The position numbers and the translations under genes are program-made. The notes under the pieces are model-generated. The model worked only from the letters and a program-made list of their open reading frames with translations, was not told the DNA's origin and searched no databases. Below, piece by piece: positions 18,565-28,438 of a stretch of 64,000 nt of DNA (position 1 is its first letter; each line of letters begins with the position of its first letter). The stretch spans positions 18,869 through 82,868 of the forward strand of contig JAGFJO010000082.1 in NCBI GenBank assembly GCA_024102635.1, in the 5' to 3' direction. The stretch is from Deltaproteobacteria bacterium (GTDB taxonomy: Bacteria; Bdellovibrionota_C; UBA2361; JAGFJO01).

Positions 18565-18649
18565 CATTTTATCGGTATTTTTAGTTATGTTATGAGTCGT
18601 GTATGGTGGTTGGCCATAGCATTTGCCTCCTTTAAATGAATAGGACTAG

Positions 18650-20707
18650 ATGACTGCCACGAGTGAACTACGGCCCCGCGCAGGCCTTGATACCGAACAA
18701 AAGAGGTCCCGTACAGACGGCAAGAGGCTGGTGGGACCTCCTCCGCCTCCACGTAACGCCTGGCTCTGGTTTCTAACCATCTTAGTTATCGGCTACTCGG
18801 TTGCTCGCCAGCTTGCGCCCGGGGCAGACGATCCTACTGAGATTTCCTATACGTTCTTTAGATCCGAGGTCGGACGGAACAATGTTGAATCGGTACATAC
18901 GCTTGGAGAGATCTTAACCGGCCGATTTGTTAGCCCGGTTCACTATCCACCTTTAGTCGAGGGCGGCGGCGAGGAAGCTGCAAAGGAGGATCGGAGAGAA
19001 ACAGCGGTTAAGCCTGTTGAGACAGAAAAATTCACCTTAGCACTACCCTCATTTGTTGATCCAAATTTAGAAAGTTATCTTATCGAGCACGGGGTTGAGA
19101 TTACCGCGGAGTCCGCCCAGGAGGGAGGCGTATGGTGGTCATTATTCTTTAGTTTTGCACCGCTGCTTGTAATCGTTGCCTTCTATGTATGGATCTACCG
19201 CCGGGCTACACAGGCGGGTAGTTCTGCAGGCGGCGTCTTCGGCCTTGGCCGAAGCAAAGCGCGGCGCTTCGATAAAGAGTCGGAAGAGAGGGTTACATTT
19301 GACGATGTTGCAGGAATTGACGAGGCCGAAAACGAATTGGTTGAAGTGGTCGATTTTCTTCGTGATCCAAAAAAGTACACACGTCTGGGAGGCGCGGCCC
19401 CGAAGGGAGTGTTGCTTATAGGCGCTCCGGGCACCGGAAAGACTTTGTTGGCGCGTGCTGTAGCAGGAGAAGCTGATGTGCCGTTTTTCTCGATGAGCGG
19501 CTCAGAGTTCGTAGAAATGATAGTGGGGGTAGGGGCGGCGCGAGTACGCGACCTGTTTAAACAGGCGCGTGAACATGCTCCTGCAATAATTTTCATCGAT
19601 GAGCTGGATTCCATCGGAAGAGCGCGCGGACAGATGGCCTTCAATGCCTCCGGCGAGCAGGAACAGACCTTAAATCAGATTCTAACCGAGATGGACGGCT
19701 TTTCAAGCCGCCAGGGCATTATTGTGCTGGCGGCTACAAATCAGCCGGATGTACTGGATAAAGCGCTTCTCAGGCCGGGCCGCTTTGACCGGCGGGTCAT
19801 TGTCAACCTTCCGGACCGTGTCGGGCGTGAGGAGATTTTGAAAGTTCATACCCGCAACGTCCCTCTTGCGCCGGGTCTGACACTCTCGGAGATAGCGGCC
19901 GCAACAGCAGGCTTAGCTGGCGCAGACCTTAAGAATCTGGTAAACGAGGCTGCTTTGCTGGCTGCTCGGCGTGAACGCGATTCAGTGATGCGCACCGATT
20001 TTTTCGATGCACTAGAAAAGATAGTATTAGGTCCGGCACGCTCTCTACTGATGAGCCCAAATGATCGTGAGCGCATTGCCTATCATGAAGCAGGACATGC
20101 AATCTTAGCGTTGCTCGTGCCCGGTGCCGACCCGGTGCAGCGTGTCACCATCGTCCCTAGGGGACAGGCCTTGGGAGTAACCTATCAGAGACCAGAAAGT
20201 GATCGTTATAACTATCCTGAATCGTACCTGCGCGGACGGATTATAGGTATGTTGGGTGGCCGTGCTGCGGAGGAACTTGTATACGGTGCCAAAACAACTG
20301 GAGCTGAAAGCGACATCGAACAGGTAACCCAGCTTGCCAGGTCAATGGTCACTCGCTGGGGTATGAGCGACAAACTGGGAATGGTGAAGTTGGCGCCGCG
20401 GGAGAACCCGTATCTACAGGGGCCCAATGAATACCTTGGGTCCAAACCATATAGTGAGGAAACGGCACGCACCATTGATGCCGAGGTCGCTAAAATTATA
20501 GGAGAATGTTTCAATGAAGCACGCACATTTCTTATTCAACACAGAGGGCAGCTTGATGCACTTGCTTCCGCGCTGCTAGAGAAGGAAACCTTAGATTTAG
20601 CCGAAATTCAGAGCGTAACTGGATTAAGGCCTAGACCAGCTAAGGAGGAGAAAACTTTAGAACCTCCGGAGAGGCCAAACGGCTCCCGCGGGGTAGCGAA
20701 CGTTTGA
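18650..20707 (+). CDS. ftsH: ATP-dependent zinc metalloprotease FtsH
   Basis: A 685-aa inner-membrane AAA+ protease that degrades short-lived regulators and misassembled membrane proteins. In order: Pro-rich cytoplasmic N-terminus, first membrane helix near residues 37-55 ([19 protein letters not shown]), periplasmic domain, second helix near 161-182, linker with RSKARRF, AAA domain with Walker A GAPGTGKT at about 258, Walker B IIFIDELD at about 312, the pore motif region ([17 protein letters not shown]), then the M41 zinc site HEAGH at about 479 and the third ligand region [18 protein letters not shown]. All catalytic motifs are intact. The periplasmic domain carries an acidic insert ([20 protein letters not shown]). 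No operon partner is clear. Confidence 0.97.
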   Translation: MTATSELRPRAGLDTEQKRSRTDGKRLVGPPPPPRNAWLWFLTILVIGYSVARQLAPGADDPTEISYTFFRSEVGRNNVESVHTLGEILTGRFVSPVHYPPLVEGGGEEAAKEDRRETAVKPVETEKFTLALPSFVDPNLESYLIEHGVEITAESAQEGGVWWSLFFSFAPLLVIVAFYVWIYRRATQAGSSAGGVFGLGRSKARRFDKESEERVTFDDVAGIDEAENELVEVVDFLRDPKKYTRLGGAAPKGVLLIGAPGTGKTLLARAVAGEADVPFFSMSGSEFVEMIVGVGAARVRDLFKQAREHAPAIIFIDELDSIGRARGQMAFNASGEQEQTLNQILTEMDGFSSRQGIIVLAATNQPDVLDKALLRPGRFDRRVIVNLPDRVGREEILKVHTRNVPLAPGLTLSEIAAATAGLAGADLKNLVNEAALLAARRERDSVMRTDFFDALEKIVLGPARSLLMSPNDRERIAYHEAGHAILALLVPGADPVQRVTIVPRGQALGVTYQRPESDRYNYPESYLRGRIIGMLGGRAAEELVYGAKTTGAESDIEQVTQLARSMVTRWGMSDKLGMVKLAPRENPYLQGPNEYLGSKPYSEETARTIDAEVAKIIGECFNEARTFLIQHRGQLDALASALLEKETLDLAEIQSVTGLRPRPAKEEKTLEPPERPNGSRGVANV

Positions 20708-20931
20708 CTCTTTGGCAAAACAGTAGTGACTGTCGTTCCGAGTCTGCAAAGCAGCGTCGCCAGGTAAGAGGGCGCTCTAAAAGGCATTACTGGCAATGTC
20801 TCAAACAGGGCACGATCTTTTAAAGCCTGATGGTTAGCTCCAGGATATCAAGGTTCGTGCGTTGTGGCCGATCTTTATCTTGACATAGTAGGAGTACCAG
20901 GTACTTGAATGATTCGTCACATCTAATTGCG

Positions 20932-20947
20932 GTGGCCGGCCGGCCAC
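20932..20947. promoter_or_regulatory. Perfect 16-bp GC palindrome upstream of an exported-protein gene
   Basis: GTGGCCGGCCGGCCAC is a perfect inverted repeat, 42 bases before the GTG of the next gene, in a 280-bp intergenic region after ftsH that shows nothing else I can name. It could be an operator or a short hairpin; it is not followed by a T run, so it is not a typical terminator. Confidence 0.35.
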
Positions 20948-20988
20948 TGGCTAGGTATTTGCATGAACGTCTATGAGAGGACTGTAAG

Positions 20989-22515
20989 GTGCAAAGGCTC
21001 GTTTCAAGAGAATTGCTTGCGGCGGTTATACTGCTATCGCCGCTTTCTGCCCTTGCCCAATCTCCAGCTGATCTCCCGTTGTTATCTCTGAGTGATTTTG
21101 AATATGCGGGTGCTTTTCGGCTGCCCGCTGACCAGTTCGGCTCTTCGAGTCTTAATTACTCGGAGGGGCCAATCGAGTATAACCCGGCTCGCAATTCAAT
21201 ATACATCGTCGGGCACAATCACCACCAAGAGATAGCCGAGTTTCAGGTTCCCGAGTTGGTGCAGAGCACGGAACTTGAAGATCTCAATATGGCTGGAGCA
21301 CCCCTGCAACAATTCTCTGACAGCGTTCTTGGCCGCGCGTCACAGGGGAACTCGCAAAATATAAACAGAATTGGCGGCCTTCGCCTTATTAGCGGTGCAC
21401 TCGTAGTAAACGCCTACGAATATTATGATGCTGACGGCAATGCAAACCATACAACACTTGTGGTTCGTGATGCTGACTCGCTCGATACTTCGGCTGTTAA
21501 TGGGTATTACTCTTTCATGGGGGGCGCCGGCCACACCTCTGGATGGATCTCTCCAGTTCCAAGTGAGTGGCAATCGCTTGTCGGATCGGCTTATATTACC
21601 GGACAGTCGAGCGGGATTCCTATCATTAGCCGTACGAGTGTCGGGCCCTCAGCTTTTGCCTTTGATCCGGCCTCGTTGCTGGACAGCGGTCCGGGCGAGG
21701 TGCCGACGGTAAGGCTGCTTGATTTTAGTCTCGATAATCCTCTGCATTCCGACCTTAGTAACGACAGCCGATCAAATGATGCATGGACGCATCTTTCCCG
21801 AGCGACCTATGGCTTTATCGCCCCAGGCAGTCGCACTTATGTAACTATTGGAAGCTCCGGAGGCCACAACAGCGGTGTGTGTTACAAGTGCACTCCCAGC
21901 GGCGCCTCTCAAGCCTGCGGCGGTTACTGTGCCCGTAATGTAAATGATAATAATAAGTACTACTGGCTATGGGACGTAAACGATCTTGTAGCAGTAAAAG
22001 CCGGGCAGAAAGCTTCTCATTCCGTACGCCCCTACGAGTACGGAGTATTTCCTGCGCCATTCAATTCTGACTCAATAGGCGGCGGGTCTTTCGATCCGGC
22101 TTCGGGGCTGCTCTATCTCTCGGTGCAGGGCGCAGATGACGGGCAAGGAGCCTATTCTAATCCGCCGGTCATCGTTGCATATCGCTTCAATCCCGACCCA
22201 GGTAATGGCGGCGGTGGAGGAGGCGGAGGAGGCGGATCTCCCAAGTCAGCCATTATCGGTAGGGCGGGCAATTTCAAATTGCTGTGTGTAGAAGAGGGGC
22301 AAATTAACATGGTACGTTTTGACAAGCTCTCGCAAGAAGGAGAACTCCGTACTGCTTCTGACGCAATCACATTTATCAAGAAGAAATTAGCGAAGGCAAG
22401 AGCAGGCCTATCATTGAGTAGTAAGCGTGACTTAATGAAAAAGCGTTACCGCAGCCTTAAGAGAGTTCTACGCAAAACTCGAAAGTGCTCCACCGGTAGC
22501 TTGCCGCTTTCTTAA
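20989..22515 (+). CDS. Exported protein with glycine linker and basic helical C-terminus
   Basis: GTG start with GAGAGG upstream. Signal peptide (RELLAAVILLSPLSALA-QS). Residues about 25 to 400 form a beta-rich domain (FEYAGAFRLPADQFGSSSL, EGPIEYNPARNSIYIVGHNH, ASGLLYLSVQGADDG), consistent with a propeller-like surface protein; no catalytic site is evident. A run of ten glycines (about residues 408-417) joins it to a C-terminal module of 90 residues that ends in a Lys/Arg-rich helical segment (KKKLAKARAGLSLSSKRDLM, then RYRSLKRVLRKTRKCS). Similar basic modules occur in other exported proteins of this window. The product is probably retained at the cell surface. Confidence 0.75.
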   Translation: MQRLVSRELLAAVILLSPLSALAQSPADLPLLSLSDFEYAGAFRLPADQFGSSSLNYSEGPIEYNPARNSIYIVGHNHHQEIAEFQVPELVQSTELEDLNMAGAPLQQFSDSVLGRASQGNSQNINRIGGLRLISGALVVNAYEYYDADGNANHTTLVVRDADSLDTSAVNGYYSFMGGAGHTSGWISPVPSEWQSLVGSAYITGQSSGIPIISRTSVGPSAFAFDPASLLDSGPGEVPTVRLLDFSLDNPLHSDLSNDSRSNDAWTHLSRATYGFIAPGSRTYVTIGSSGGHNSGVCYKCTPSGASQACGGYCARNVNDNNKYYWLWDVNDLVAVKAGQKASHSVRPYEYGVFPAPFNSDSIGGGSFDPASGLLYLSVQGADDGQGAYSNPPVIVAYRFNPDPGNGGGGGGGGGGSPKSAIIGRAGNFKLLCVEEGQINMVRFDKLSQEGELRTASDAITFIKKKLAKARAGLSLSSKRDLMKKRYRSLKRVLRKTRKCSTGSLPLS

Positions 22516-22552
22516 AAATGCCTCCTGCCAGAAGAGCCTCCCCACACGCCTC

Positions 22553-22885
22553 TTAGTCTCCATCATGATGGGTAAGCAGCGAAAGATATCCCAAGAGAAC
22601 AGCAGAGAGTACAAAGGCCATATGGATAAGTGTTTGCCATACCACATGCCACTGTTCCTTGGCTTGGCTTATATTCAGGAAGACTTGCAGCAGGTGAATT
22701 GATGAGATAGCAACGATTGACGAGGCTACTTTTACCTTGATACTTCCCGGGTCTAACTTACCCAGCCATGAAAGTGTATGGTTCGAACCATCGACATCTA
22801 TACGACTAATGAAATTCTCATATCCGCTAAGCATTACCATTACGATCAAACTTGTCACCAAAGCTTTATCGATAAACACCAACAT
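22553..22885 (-). pseudogene. UPF0114 (YqhA-like) membrane protein, N-terminally truncated
   Basis: The 110 residues match the C-terminal two thirds of the UPF0114/YqhA family: SLIVMVMLSGYENFISRIDV, LSWLGKLDPGSIKVKVASSI and VAISSIHLLQVFL followed by LSAVLLGYLSLLTHHD. Full-length members have about 165 aa with an additional N-terminal helix. Upstream on the minus strand the frame continues for five sense codons (N-L-T-P-L) and then hits TGA, and no first-helix sequence follows. This is therefore most likely a 5'-deleted remnant, unless a shortened form is still made from the internal ATG. The function of the family is unknown. Confidence 0.7.
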
Positions 22886-22994
22886 CAGCGGTGTAAGATT
22901 TCAGGCGGTGTATGGCTAGACAAAAGCGCTGCCAGAAAGCTTTTTTACCTTGTAGAGCAAGGGTGATCGCGGCGAGAGCAAAGCAAGGAGAGAA

Positions 22995-24389
22995 TCATCG
23001 GCTGAAAACGAATCCTTTTTCTCTCACCAACTTTTCAATCACTCGCCTAACCACACCGTTATCTTCATATTTTAATCGTAATTGCAGCGCCTCAATTGCA
23101 TCCGCAGTGCCTATCTTGCCCAGGGATTTCGCTGCCATTCCGCGAACAAGAAAGTCCGGGTCGACCAGCAGCCGAAGGAGAGATCTCATTCTTTTTGGGG
23201 ATGAAACCTCTGAACCGTAAGCAATCGCCTGGGCCACTGAAGCCCGCACGACAGAATCCTGATGATCACTAAGATTAATCAGCTCTTCGAGTATCTCGCC
23301 GTTCTGGCTATGAGCAGCTACTCTTATGATGGCGGCTATATTCTCACTCTCTGATGCATGGTCCTTGAGCTCCTTCAGGATTTGCCTCTCTAGCGGGCCA
23401 ACTAGTTGAGAGCCGGTGGGAGAGAGGCTGCCTGTATGTGCAGATTCTGCCGTACTTGCCGATAGGGAAGACGCTATGCTTTCCTTGGCGCTTGAGTAGA
23501 ATCCGCCAAATAGTACGAGCAGAACAAAGGCGATCGATGGAAGTACTAGGCTGGGAGCGCTCATATGAGCGGTAGGTCGCACCGGTATTAATTCTTCCTT
23601 GTGGCTCATAACTTCTTCTATCTCTGCATCCTCCGGTAGAGCGTGTTCTAGAAGTATTGTGGGAACGGGAGTTGAATTCTCTGTTGCGTCATCTCGGAAG
23701 ACATCGTCTCCTATATCCGGGTTTAGGATGGTGATGAATGCGTTGGCAGAACCTACGGCCTCATCGGTAATCACACTTTGCGACCGTTCAAGACCACGGC
23801 CCTTAAGCTGGTTACATATATTTCTCCAGCGGTTCGGCTCTTTATTCGCTGGGTCCCATAGGCCTAGGATTACGGTTTCGCCGGATTCAGCCCTTCCGAT
23901 GCAATAATCCAGTTCGAGCGGATGAGGGCAGCTACTAGGAGCTGTTACGCGTAAAGTCCCTATCAATAGCGACTGCCATTCGGAGGCGAGCGGAGTAGTG
24001 TGTAGCGACTGGATGCGGCGTGAAAGCTCATATCCAAAGCTGTGTATAAGTTGATCAGTTGGGGGTTCACCTAGAATTTCGCTCATAAATCGCCGCATGT
24101 TGACGGCGTCGCAGAATGGCAGAGCTAAGAAATATTTCACATCGGGTTTCAGTTTCAATTTAGGTCCGGATAACAAGAACGAGAGAGAATCAGTAAAGGG
24201 CGATTTCATTCGTAAACTACCAATCCGAGACCGGACATTGATCTGTTCTTGGTGCATTGTAGCTCCCGGGTTCTCTTGCTCGAACATACAGAGAAGGATC
24301 GCTTCCAGAGCCTCCCTTAATAGATACCGTTCTATTACTGATCTCAGTGCGATCTTGGAGCTGAGCTTATTTGGCCGGGTACTATTCAT
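22995..24389 (-). CDS. Membrane-anchored protein with C-terminal HEAT repeats
   Basis: I prefer the ATG at 24389, which has GAGGAT upstream, over a TTG at 24413. The first 270 residues are soluble and of unknown fold (RFMSEILGEPPTDQLIHSFG). A single membrane helix lies near residues 290-310 (SLVLPSIAFVLLVLFGGFYS). The C-terminal 130 residues are HEAT/PBS-type repeats: LEELINLSDHQDSVVRASVA, LLRLLVDPDFLVRGMAAKSL and IGTADAIEALQLRLKYEDN. HEAT repeats usually bind protein partners, so the gene may encode an envelope scaffold. It is followed by the truncated yqhA-like remnant and preceded by a 235-bp gap in which I see no feature. Confidence 0.75.
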   Translation of the reverse strand: MNSTRPNKLSSKIALRSVIERYLLREALEAILLCMFEQENPGATMHQEQINVRSRIGSLRMKSPFTDSLSFLLSGPKLKLKPDVKYFLALPFCDAVNMRRFMSEILGEPPTDQLIHSFGYELSRRIQSLHTTPLASEWQSLLIGTLRVTAPSSCPHPLELDYCIGRAESGETVILGLWDPANKEPNRWRNICNQLKGRGLERSQSVITDEAVGSANAFITILNPDIGDDVFRDDATENSTPVPTILLEHALPEDAEIEEVMSHKEELIPVRPTAHMSAPSLVLPSIAFVLLVLFGGFYSSAKESIASSLSASTAESAHTGSLSPTGSQLVGPLERQILKELKDHASESENIAAIIRVAAHSQNGEILEELINLSDHQDSVVRASVAQAIAYGSEVSSPKRMRSLLRLLVDPDFLVRGMAAKSLGKIGTADAIEALQLRLKYEDNGVVRRVIEKLVREKGFVFSR

Positions 24390-24648
24390 GGCATCCTCAT
24401 AACATTCGAACAAAGAAGGGTAGGCGGAGTATAGGTACCTGGGTGCAGGGGGAGCTACCTTAAATCCCGCGTTTTAAGAGGAATGCATAAAGAATGCCAA
24501 GTAATGGCGACAAGTCTTTGCATTGTAATGCCTGAACTTTGGTAACCTTTGATGCCAGCTGTGCAATATTGCGTGTCATGCATTACATGGACTTTGCAAA
24601 ATAGGCGTCTGACGACAGAGAACCGTTAGCCGGTGAGAGCGGGGTGCA

Positions 24649-25434
24649 TTACGGCAGTCCGGTGAGATCGGGCAGGCGCTCGGTTCCTAAAAGCATATCG
24701 CGGTCAATTCGGCCAAGAGCTGAATAGCGTTCGAGCGATTTGGGAATCTTGCATCCGGAATTCTGACGCATTAACTCCAGCTCCTTATAAATTTCATCGG
24801 CTCTCTTCAGTGCCGAGATTTGCGACACTCTTGCCATCTTCAGCACTCTTTCATCGGGGTCATAGTCCGGCTGATTCATAATCTCATGAATTATAAAATT
24901 TTTGGCGGCAGGCAGGTCGCTCCATTTAAGCCTTAGAGCCCAAGTGTTCGGACTCACCTCTGGTGGAATATAAAGCAAAAGATCAAGATTCTCGGCGGTG
25001 AGCAAGGGATAACTTGAAACTGCTTGCTCGACTACCGCTCCTTTCAAAGCTTCAATAACTGAGTCCCCCCCCAGGGCACGCCACGCGGTTTTTGACCAAT
25101 CATGATGGAGACGGTGAAATCCGATCACTCCGTTCTGTGTAAGCATCGGATTATCGGAGGGGAAGGGGCGGGGCAGTTGTGACAGTAGAGAATCGTCTCT
25201 CAGCACGAAGTCCCAGTCTGAGTCGGGTTTGAAGGAATGAAGCTGAGATCCGATCAAATATAGCTGGCCTTCAGAGCGGAGAGGAGCAGCATCCGTTCCT
25301 GATGAGATAGGTGTATCGATCTTTAGTGGCCGCTGGTGTTCTATCATGTACACGATATGCCCGGAATAAAGGCCTAAGATACATTCTGCATTCTGTGATA
25401 ATCCTGCCGAGTAGGTGCAAGATAATGCTGCCAA
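24649..25434 (-). CDS. Hypothetical protein, possible nucleotidyltransferase-fold
   Basis: The segment YLIGSQLHSFKPDSDWDFVL has the G-S-x(n)-D-S-D-x-D pattern of the MNT/Pol-beta nucleotidyltransferase superfamily, in which the two aspartates bind metal; a third acidic residue might be supplied further on (NLDLLLYIP). The rest is helical (LKMARVSQISALKRADEIYK) and ends DLTGLP. The start is uncertain: TTG at 25434 is annotated, but the frame is open further upstream and no good ribosome binding site is seen. Unlike the other nucleotidyltransferase genes of this window it has no HTH partner next to it. Superfamily membership is only suggested. Confidence 0.5.
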   Translation of the reverse strand: MAALSCTYSAGLSQNAECILGLYSGHIVYMIEHQRPLKIDTPISSGTDAAPLRSEGQLYLIGSQLHSFKPDSDWDFVLRDDSLLSQLPRPFPSDNPMLTQNGVIGFHRLHHDWSKTAWRALGGDSVIEALKGAVVEQAVSSYPLLTAENLDLLLYIPPEVSPNTWALRLKWSDLPAAKNFIIHEIMNQPDYDPDERVLKMARVSQISALKRADEIYKELELMRQNSGCKIPKSLERYSALGRIDRDMLLGTERLPDLTGLP

Positions 25435-25549
25435 CTGCTCCAGAATCTTAGAAAGAGGGAAAGATGTCGCCTGATTCGAAAAATAAAAATCATCGAGATC
25501 CTCTTACGCATTGAAGTCATTAATAAATTTTATAGATGCAGAGATGATC

Positions 25550-25598
25550 TTACATAAGTTTTTAATTTCTTTATAATGCTTGCATGTCCGTTCGGACA
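25550..25598 (+). promoter_or_regulatory. Promoter with overlapping perfect palindrome, upstream of the haloperoxidase gene
   Basis: TTACAT (25550-25555), a 16-base spacer and TATAAT (25572-25577) form a good sigma70-type promoter. Seven bases after the -10, TGTCCGTTCGGACA (25585-25598) is a perfect 14-bp inverted repeat lying over the expected transcription start, a position suited to a repressor. The leader to the ATG at 25695 would be about 110 bases. Confidence 0.6.
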
Positions 25599-25694
25599 GG
25601 TTTTCTATAGGTCGTTCTAAACTCAATTTTCAAGAGAGATTAACGCTTGTCTCGGATGCCCGAGCGATAGCTTTTTACGTGGATAGTTGTAGTG

Positions 25695-27572
25695 ATGAAA
25701 ATATTCAAATCCTTCATTTTATCTTTCTGTCTATTGATTGCATCCCCTGCCTTCGCGCAGAGCCCTACTTGTGAAGTATCATCCATCCTGACAGAGCTTG
25801 ATTCGGGCGTTAGCTTACAACGCAAAGCCATAATGAACGGCCTAAGAAACCTTAGAGCCATCTCTAAGAAAGAGAGACGTTTTGCAAGGAAGAGTACTAC
25901 CGCTGCTGATACCGCTTATAATAATGCGCTCAGAATAGTGCTCTCGGTGCCTTTTGAAATTCAGTCCTGCCAGTCTGACAGCGCCTGTAGCAAAGTAAAT
26001 TTCACTGCATCAACAGCGGCCTACACTCAGGCTTCGTCGGCTCTAAAAAAACTTGCGGAAAAGGTCGCTACTAAACTCTCAAAGTCAAAAGGCACTCGCG
26101 CAGTGAAATCGGCCAAGAAGCTGAGAAATAAATCTACCAAGCTTTATAACGCAAACCTAAACGGGACAGCGGCGTTGCACGCAATGGATTGTTCGGGAGG
26201 AAAGGGTATCGTTCCGACCCCGATTCCGACTATTCAGCCCACAGTTAATCCGGAGGACAATCCGCTTCTTCGCACTATGGCCGGGCACTGGAACCATGTA
26301 GCGATAAATGCCAGCGGTTTCGACCATACGGCACTTGGGACGAAAGAGCAGCTGGGACCGGTCAGATCCGCAAGGGCTATGGCGATAGTGCACATAGCGA
26401 TATTTGATGCGGTGAACGCAGCTACCGGACAGCGCTACGAGCCGTATTTGCTTAACGAAACTAGGCCCGGCGCTTCGGTAGACGCCGCCATTGCCTATGC
26501 ATCCTATGAGACTTTATCTAAGCTTTATCCGTCGCAAGCAAGCGACTTCGCCAAAGAGCTCTTAACGGACTTGGCAGGTATTCCCAATGATCAGGCCAAA
26601 GAGGACGGGATCCACCTTGGAAAGGAAGCCGCCAGATTAATCCTTGCTGATCGCGCAAACGACGGCTCCGACGCGCTGTCTCAAGATGAGCCTTATGAAT
26701 TCAGGGAAGGGCCCGGGTTCTGGAGCATTGATCCGATTAACCCCGATCAAACTCCGCTTGGCGCCAACTGGTACAAGGTACGCCCCTTTATTATCCCAAG
26801 CGCCTCGGTCGTGCGTTCAAAGCCGTTCCCGGCGCTGACCAGTGACGAGTATGCGGAAGCTTATGCCGAAGTTCTCCGGCTTGGTGGTGACGGAAAGACC
26901 ACTCCGACTGAGAGAACTCAGGACCAAACTGAGGCAGGAATATTCTGGGCTTACGATGGCACTCCCTCACTTTGTGCCCCGCCCAAGCTCTTCAATCAGA
27001 TTGCGATGCATATCGCCAATCAGGAAGGTCTGACGGATGTCGTAGAGCTTACCCGCATGCTGGCTCTTGTAAACGTGTCCATGGCCGATGCAGGGTTAGC
27101 CTCATGGGAGACAAAGTATCACTACAACATCTGGCGCCCAATTACCGCGATTCGTCAGGGGCACTTGGATAATAATCCGAACACACCTCGAATAGAAAAT
27201 TGGACGCCCCTTGGCGCGCCTGCCTCAAATCTTAGCGGTCCAAACTTTACGCCGCCTTTTCCGGCATATGTTTCGGGGCATGCCACCTTTGGCGGAGCCG
27301 TATTTCAAACACTAAGGAATATACTAGGCACCGACAACATCAGCTTTACCTTCGTCTCTGATGAAATGAACGGCATCACTCCTGGTAATGACGGAGTGGT
27401 CCGCCCCAAAAAGCCCCGCTCATTCAAGACGCTCTCGCAAGCGGAAGAGGAGAACGGTCAGAGCCGCATCTACTTAGGAATTCATTGGAGCTTTGATAAG
27501 ACCGAAGGGATTAAGATGGGCAGGACTGTTGCCAATTATATTCTCCTTAATCGGTTCAGGCCCAGAAATTAG
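25695..27572 (+). CDS. Exported vanadium-dependent haloperoxidase-like (PAP2 fold) protein
   Basis: Signal peptide (SFILSFCLLIASPAFAQ), then a Lys-rich helical module (about residues 30-150), a short Pro/Thr linker (PTPIPTIQPT) and a C-terminal vanadate-dependent haloperoxidase/acid phosphatase domain. All vanadate ligands are present: K-x6-R-P in KYHYNIWRP (Lys about 474), the SGH motif in FPAYVSGHATFGG (His about 529) and S-R-x5-H-x3-D in SRIYLGIHWSFD. Such enzymes oxidise halides with hydrogen peroxide or act as phosphatases; the sequence does not decide which. The ATG at 25695 follows an in-frame GTG at 25692. Transcription probably starts at the promoter near 25550-25577. Confidence 0.85.
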   Translation: MKIFKSFILSFCLLIASPAFAQSPTCEVSSILTELDSGVSLQRKAIMNGLRNLRAISKKERRFARKSTTAADTAYNNALRIVLSVPFEIQSCQSDSACSKVNFTASTAAYTQASSALKKLAEKVATKLSKSKGTRAVKSAKKLRNKSTKLYNANLNGTAALHAMDCSGGKGIVPTPIPTIQPTVNPEDNPLLRTMAGHWNHVAINASGFDHTALGTKEQLGPVRSARAMAIVHIAIFDAVNAATGQRYEPYLLNETRPGASVDAAIAYASYETLSKLYPSQASDFAKELLTDLAGIPNDQAKEDGIHLGKEAARLILADRANDGSDALSQDEPYEFREGPGFWSIDPINPDQTPLGANWYKVRPFIIPSASVVRSKPFPALTSDEYAEAYAEVLRLGGDGKTTPTERTQDQTEAGIFWAYDGTPSLCAPPKLFNQIAMHIANQEGLTDVVELTRMLALVNVSMADAGLASWETKYHYNIWRPITAIRQGHLDNNPNTPRIENWTPLGAPASNLSGPNFTPPFPAYVSGHATFGGAVFQTLRNILGTDNISFTFVSDEMNGITPGNDGVVRPKKPRSFKTLSQAEEENGQSRIYLGIHWSFDKTEGIKMGRTVANYILLNRFRPRN

Positions 27573-27645
27573 CTCCGTCACTCCTTGAGTGACAACCGCC
27601 AGGAACTTATCGGTCAAAATAGCTTGGATGTTCGATTGTAGGAAG

Positions 27646-28290
27646 CTAGCGGGCGATAGCTAAGTTACGCCACTCTTTCTTGCCGCTACCTAGGCTCCAT
27701 AGTCCCAGCTTGCCTGTCTTGATGCGAATATCGCTTGAATCGGAGCAATCGATCTGCCAGCCGGGCTCTTTGCCGTTTATCCTCCAAACTTTCGCCCGAA
27801 TGCGGGTGCTCTTTTTCGTAGTTCTTACCATAACCTTAAAATTATACCATTTGCCTGGCGAAGGAGCGACTTCGGTATCTATATCCCCCTCAGTTATATT
27901 CTGAATTCCGTCTGGATGCGGGGCAATTTTGAAAGAGGGATCTCCGGGGAAAGAGCGCAGTCTGTAGTACTGATCCTCTGATGGATACTTTGAGTGAAAT
28001 GTTACGCCAATTCCCCCATCTGCATTAGCAATGCGGAACTGCCCTGAGTACGTGTAGTTCTTCAATGCCTGAAAAGGCTTTGCCTTGTAGTGAGCATGGA
28101 TATTCGTCTCTTCCGACTTAGTGCTGATGACTCTCCCGAATTTGAAAAGTCCCTTAGCTTTTTCCAGGCTGTTGGAGGCAGCGGTGCTAATCCACTCCTT
28201 CTTATCGGTGGAAAGATTCTGAGCCGATACCTTAGTAGAGAGAGTAACTACTAAAAGGCCTGTGATTAGAAATGTACCTAGCTTGTTCAT
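27646..28290 (-). CDS. Exported concanavalin/DUF1080-like lectin-fold protein
   Basis: The ATG at 28290 has GGGAG upstream and gives a clean signal peptide (NKLGTFLITGLLVVTLSTKVSA); an in-frame ATG ten codons earlier is less likely. The mature protein (FGRVISTKSEETNIHAHYKA, YTYSGQFRIANADGGIGVTF, GKWYNFKVMVRTTKKSTRIR, AKVWRINGKEPGWQ, KTGKLGLWSLGSGKKEWRNL) follows the strand pattern of the DUF1080/LamG-like jelly-roll that binds or cleaves glycans. No catalytic residue can be named. Convergent with the haloperoxidase gene. Confidence 0.75.
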   Translation of the reverse strand: MNKLGTFLITGLLVVTLSTKVSAQNLSTDKKEWISTAASNSLEKAKGLFKFGRVISTKSEETNIHAHYKAKPFQALKNYTYSGQFRIANADGGIGVTFHSKYPSEDQYYRLRSFPGDPSFKIAPHPDGIQNITEGDIDTEVAPSPGKWYNFKVMVRTTKKSTRIRAKVWRINGKEPGWQIDCSDSSDIRIKTGKLGLWSLGSGKKEWRNLAIAR

Positions 28291-28438
28291 GTGTTCTCCC
28301 AACGGGCAATAGATCGCCACTAATGGCGATCTAATGAGTAACTATTTAGACCAACTACATCCTATAACTAGCACGCGTATTGCCCTTGGAGCCATCCCAT
28401 TAAGTAAAGCCGGAGTTGAAACGTAGGGAGAGCTTTAA

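Noticed and set aside
25465..25515. Tiny plus-strand frame MSPDSKNKNHRDPLTH with a good ribosome binding site
   Set aside because: Sixteen codons, upstream of the recognised haloperoxidase promoter and overlapping the uncertain start of the minus-strand gene; there is no sign of attenuation.
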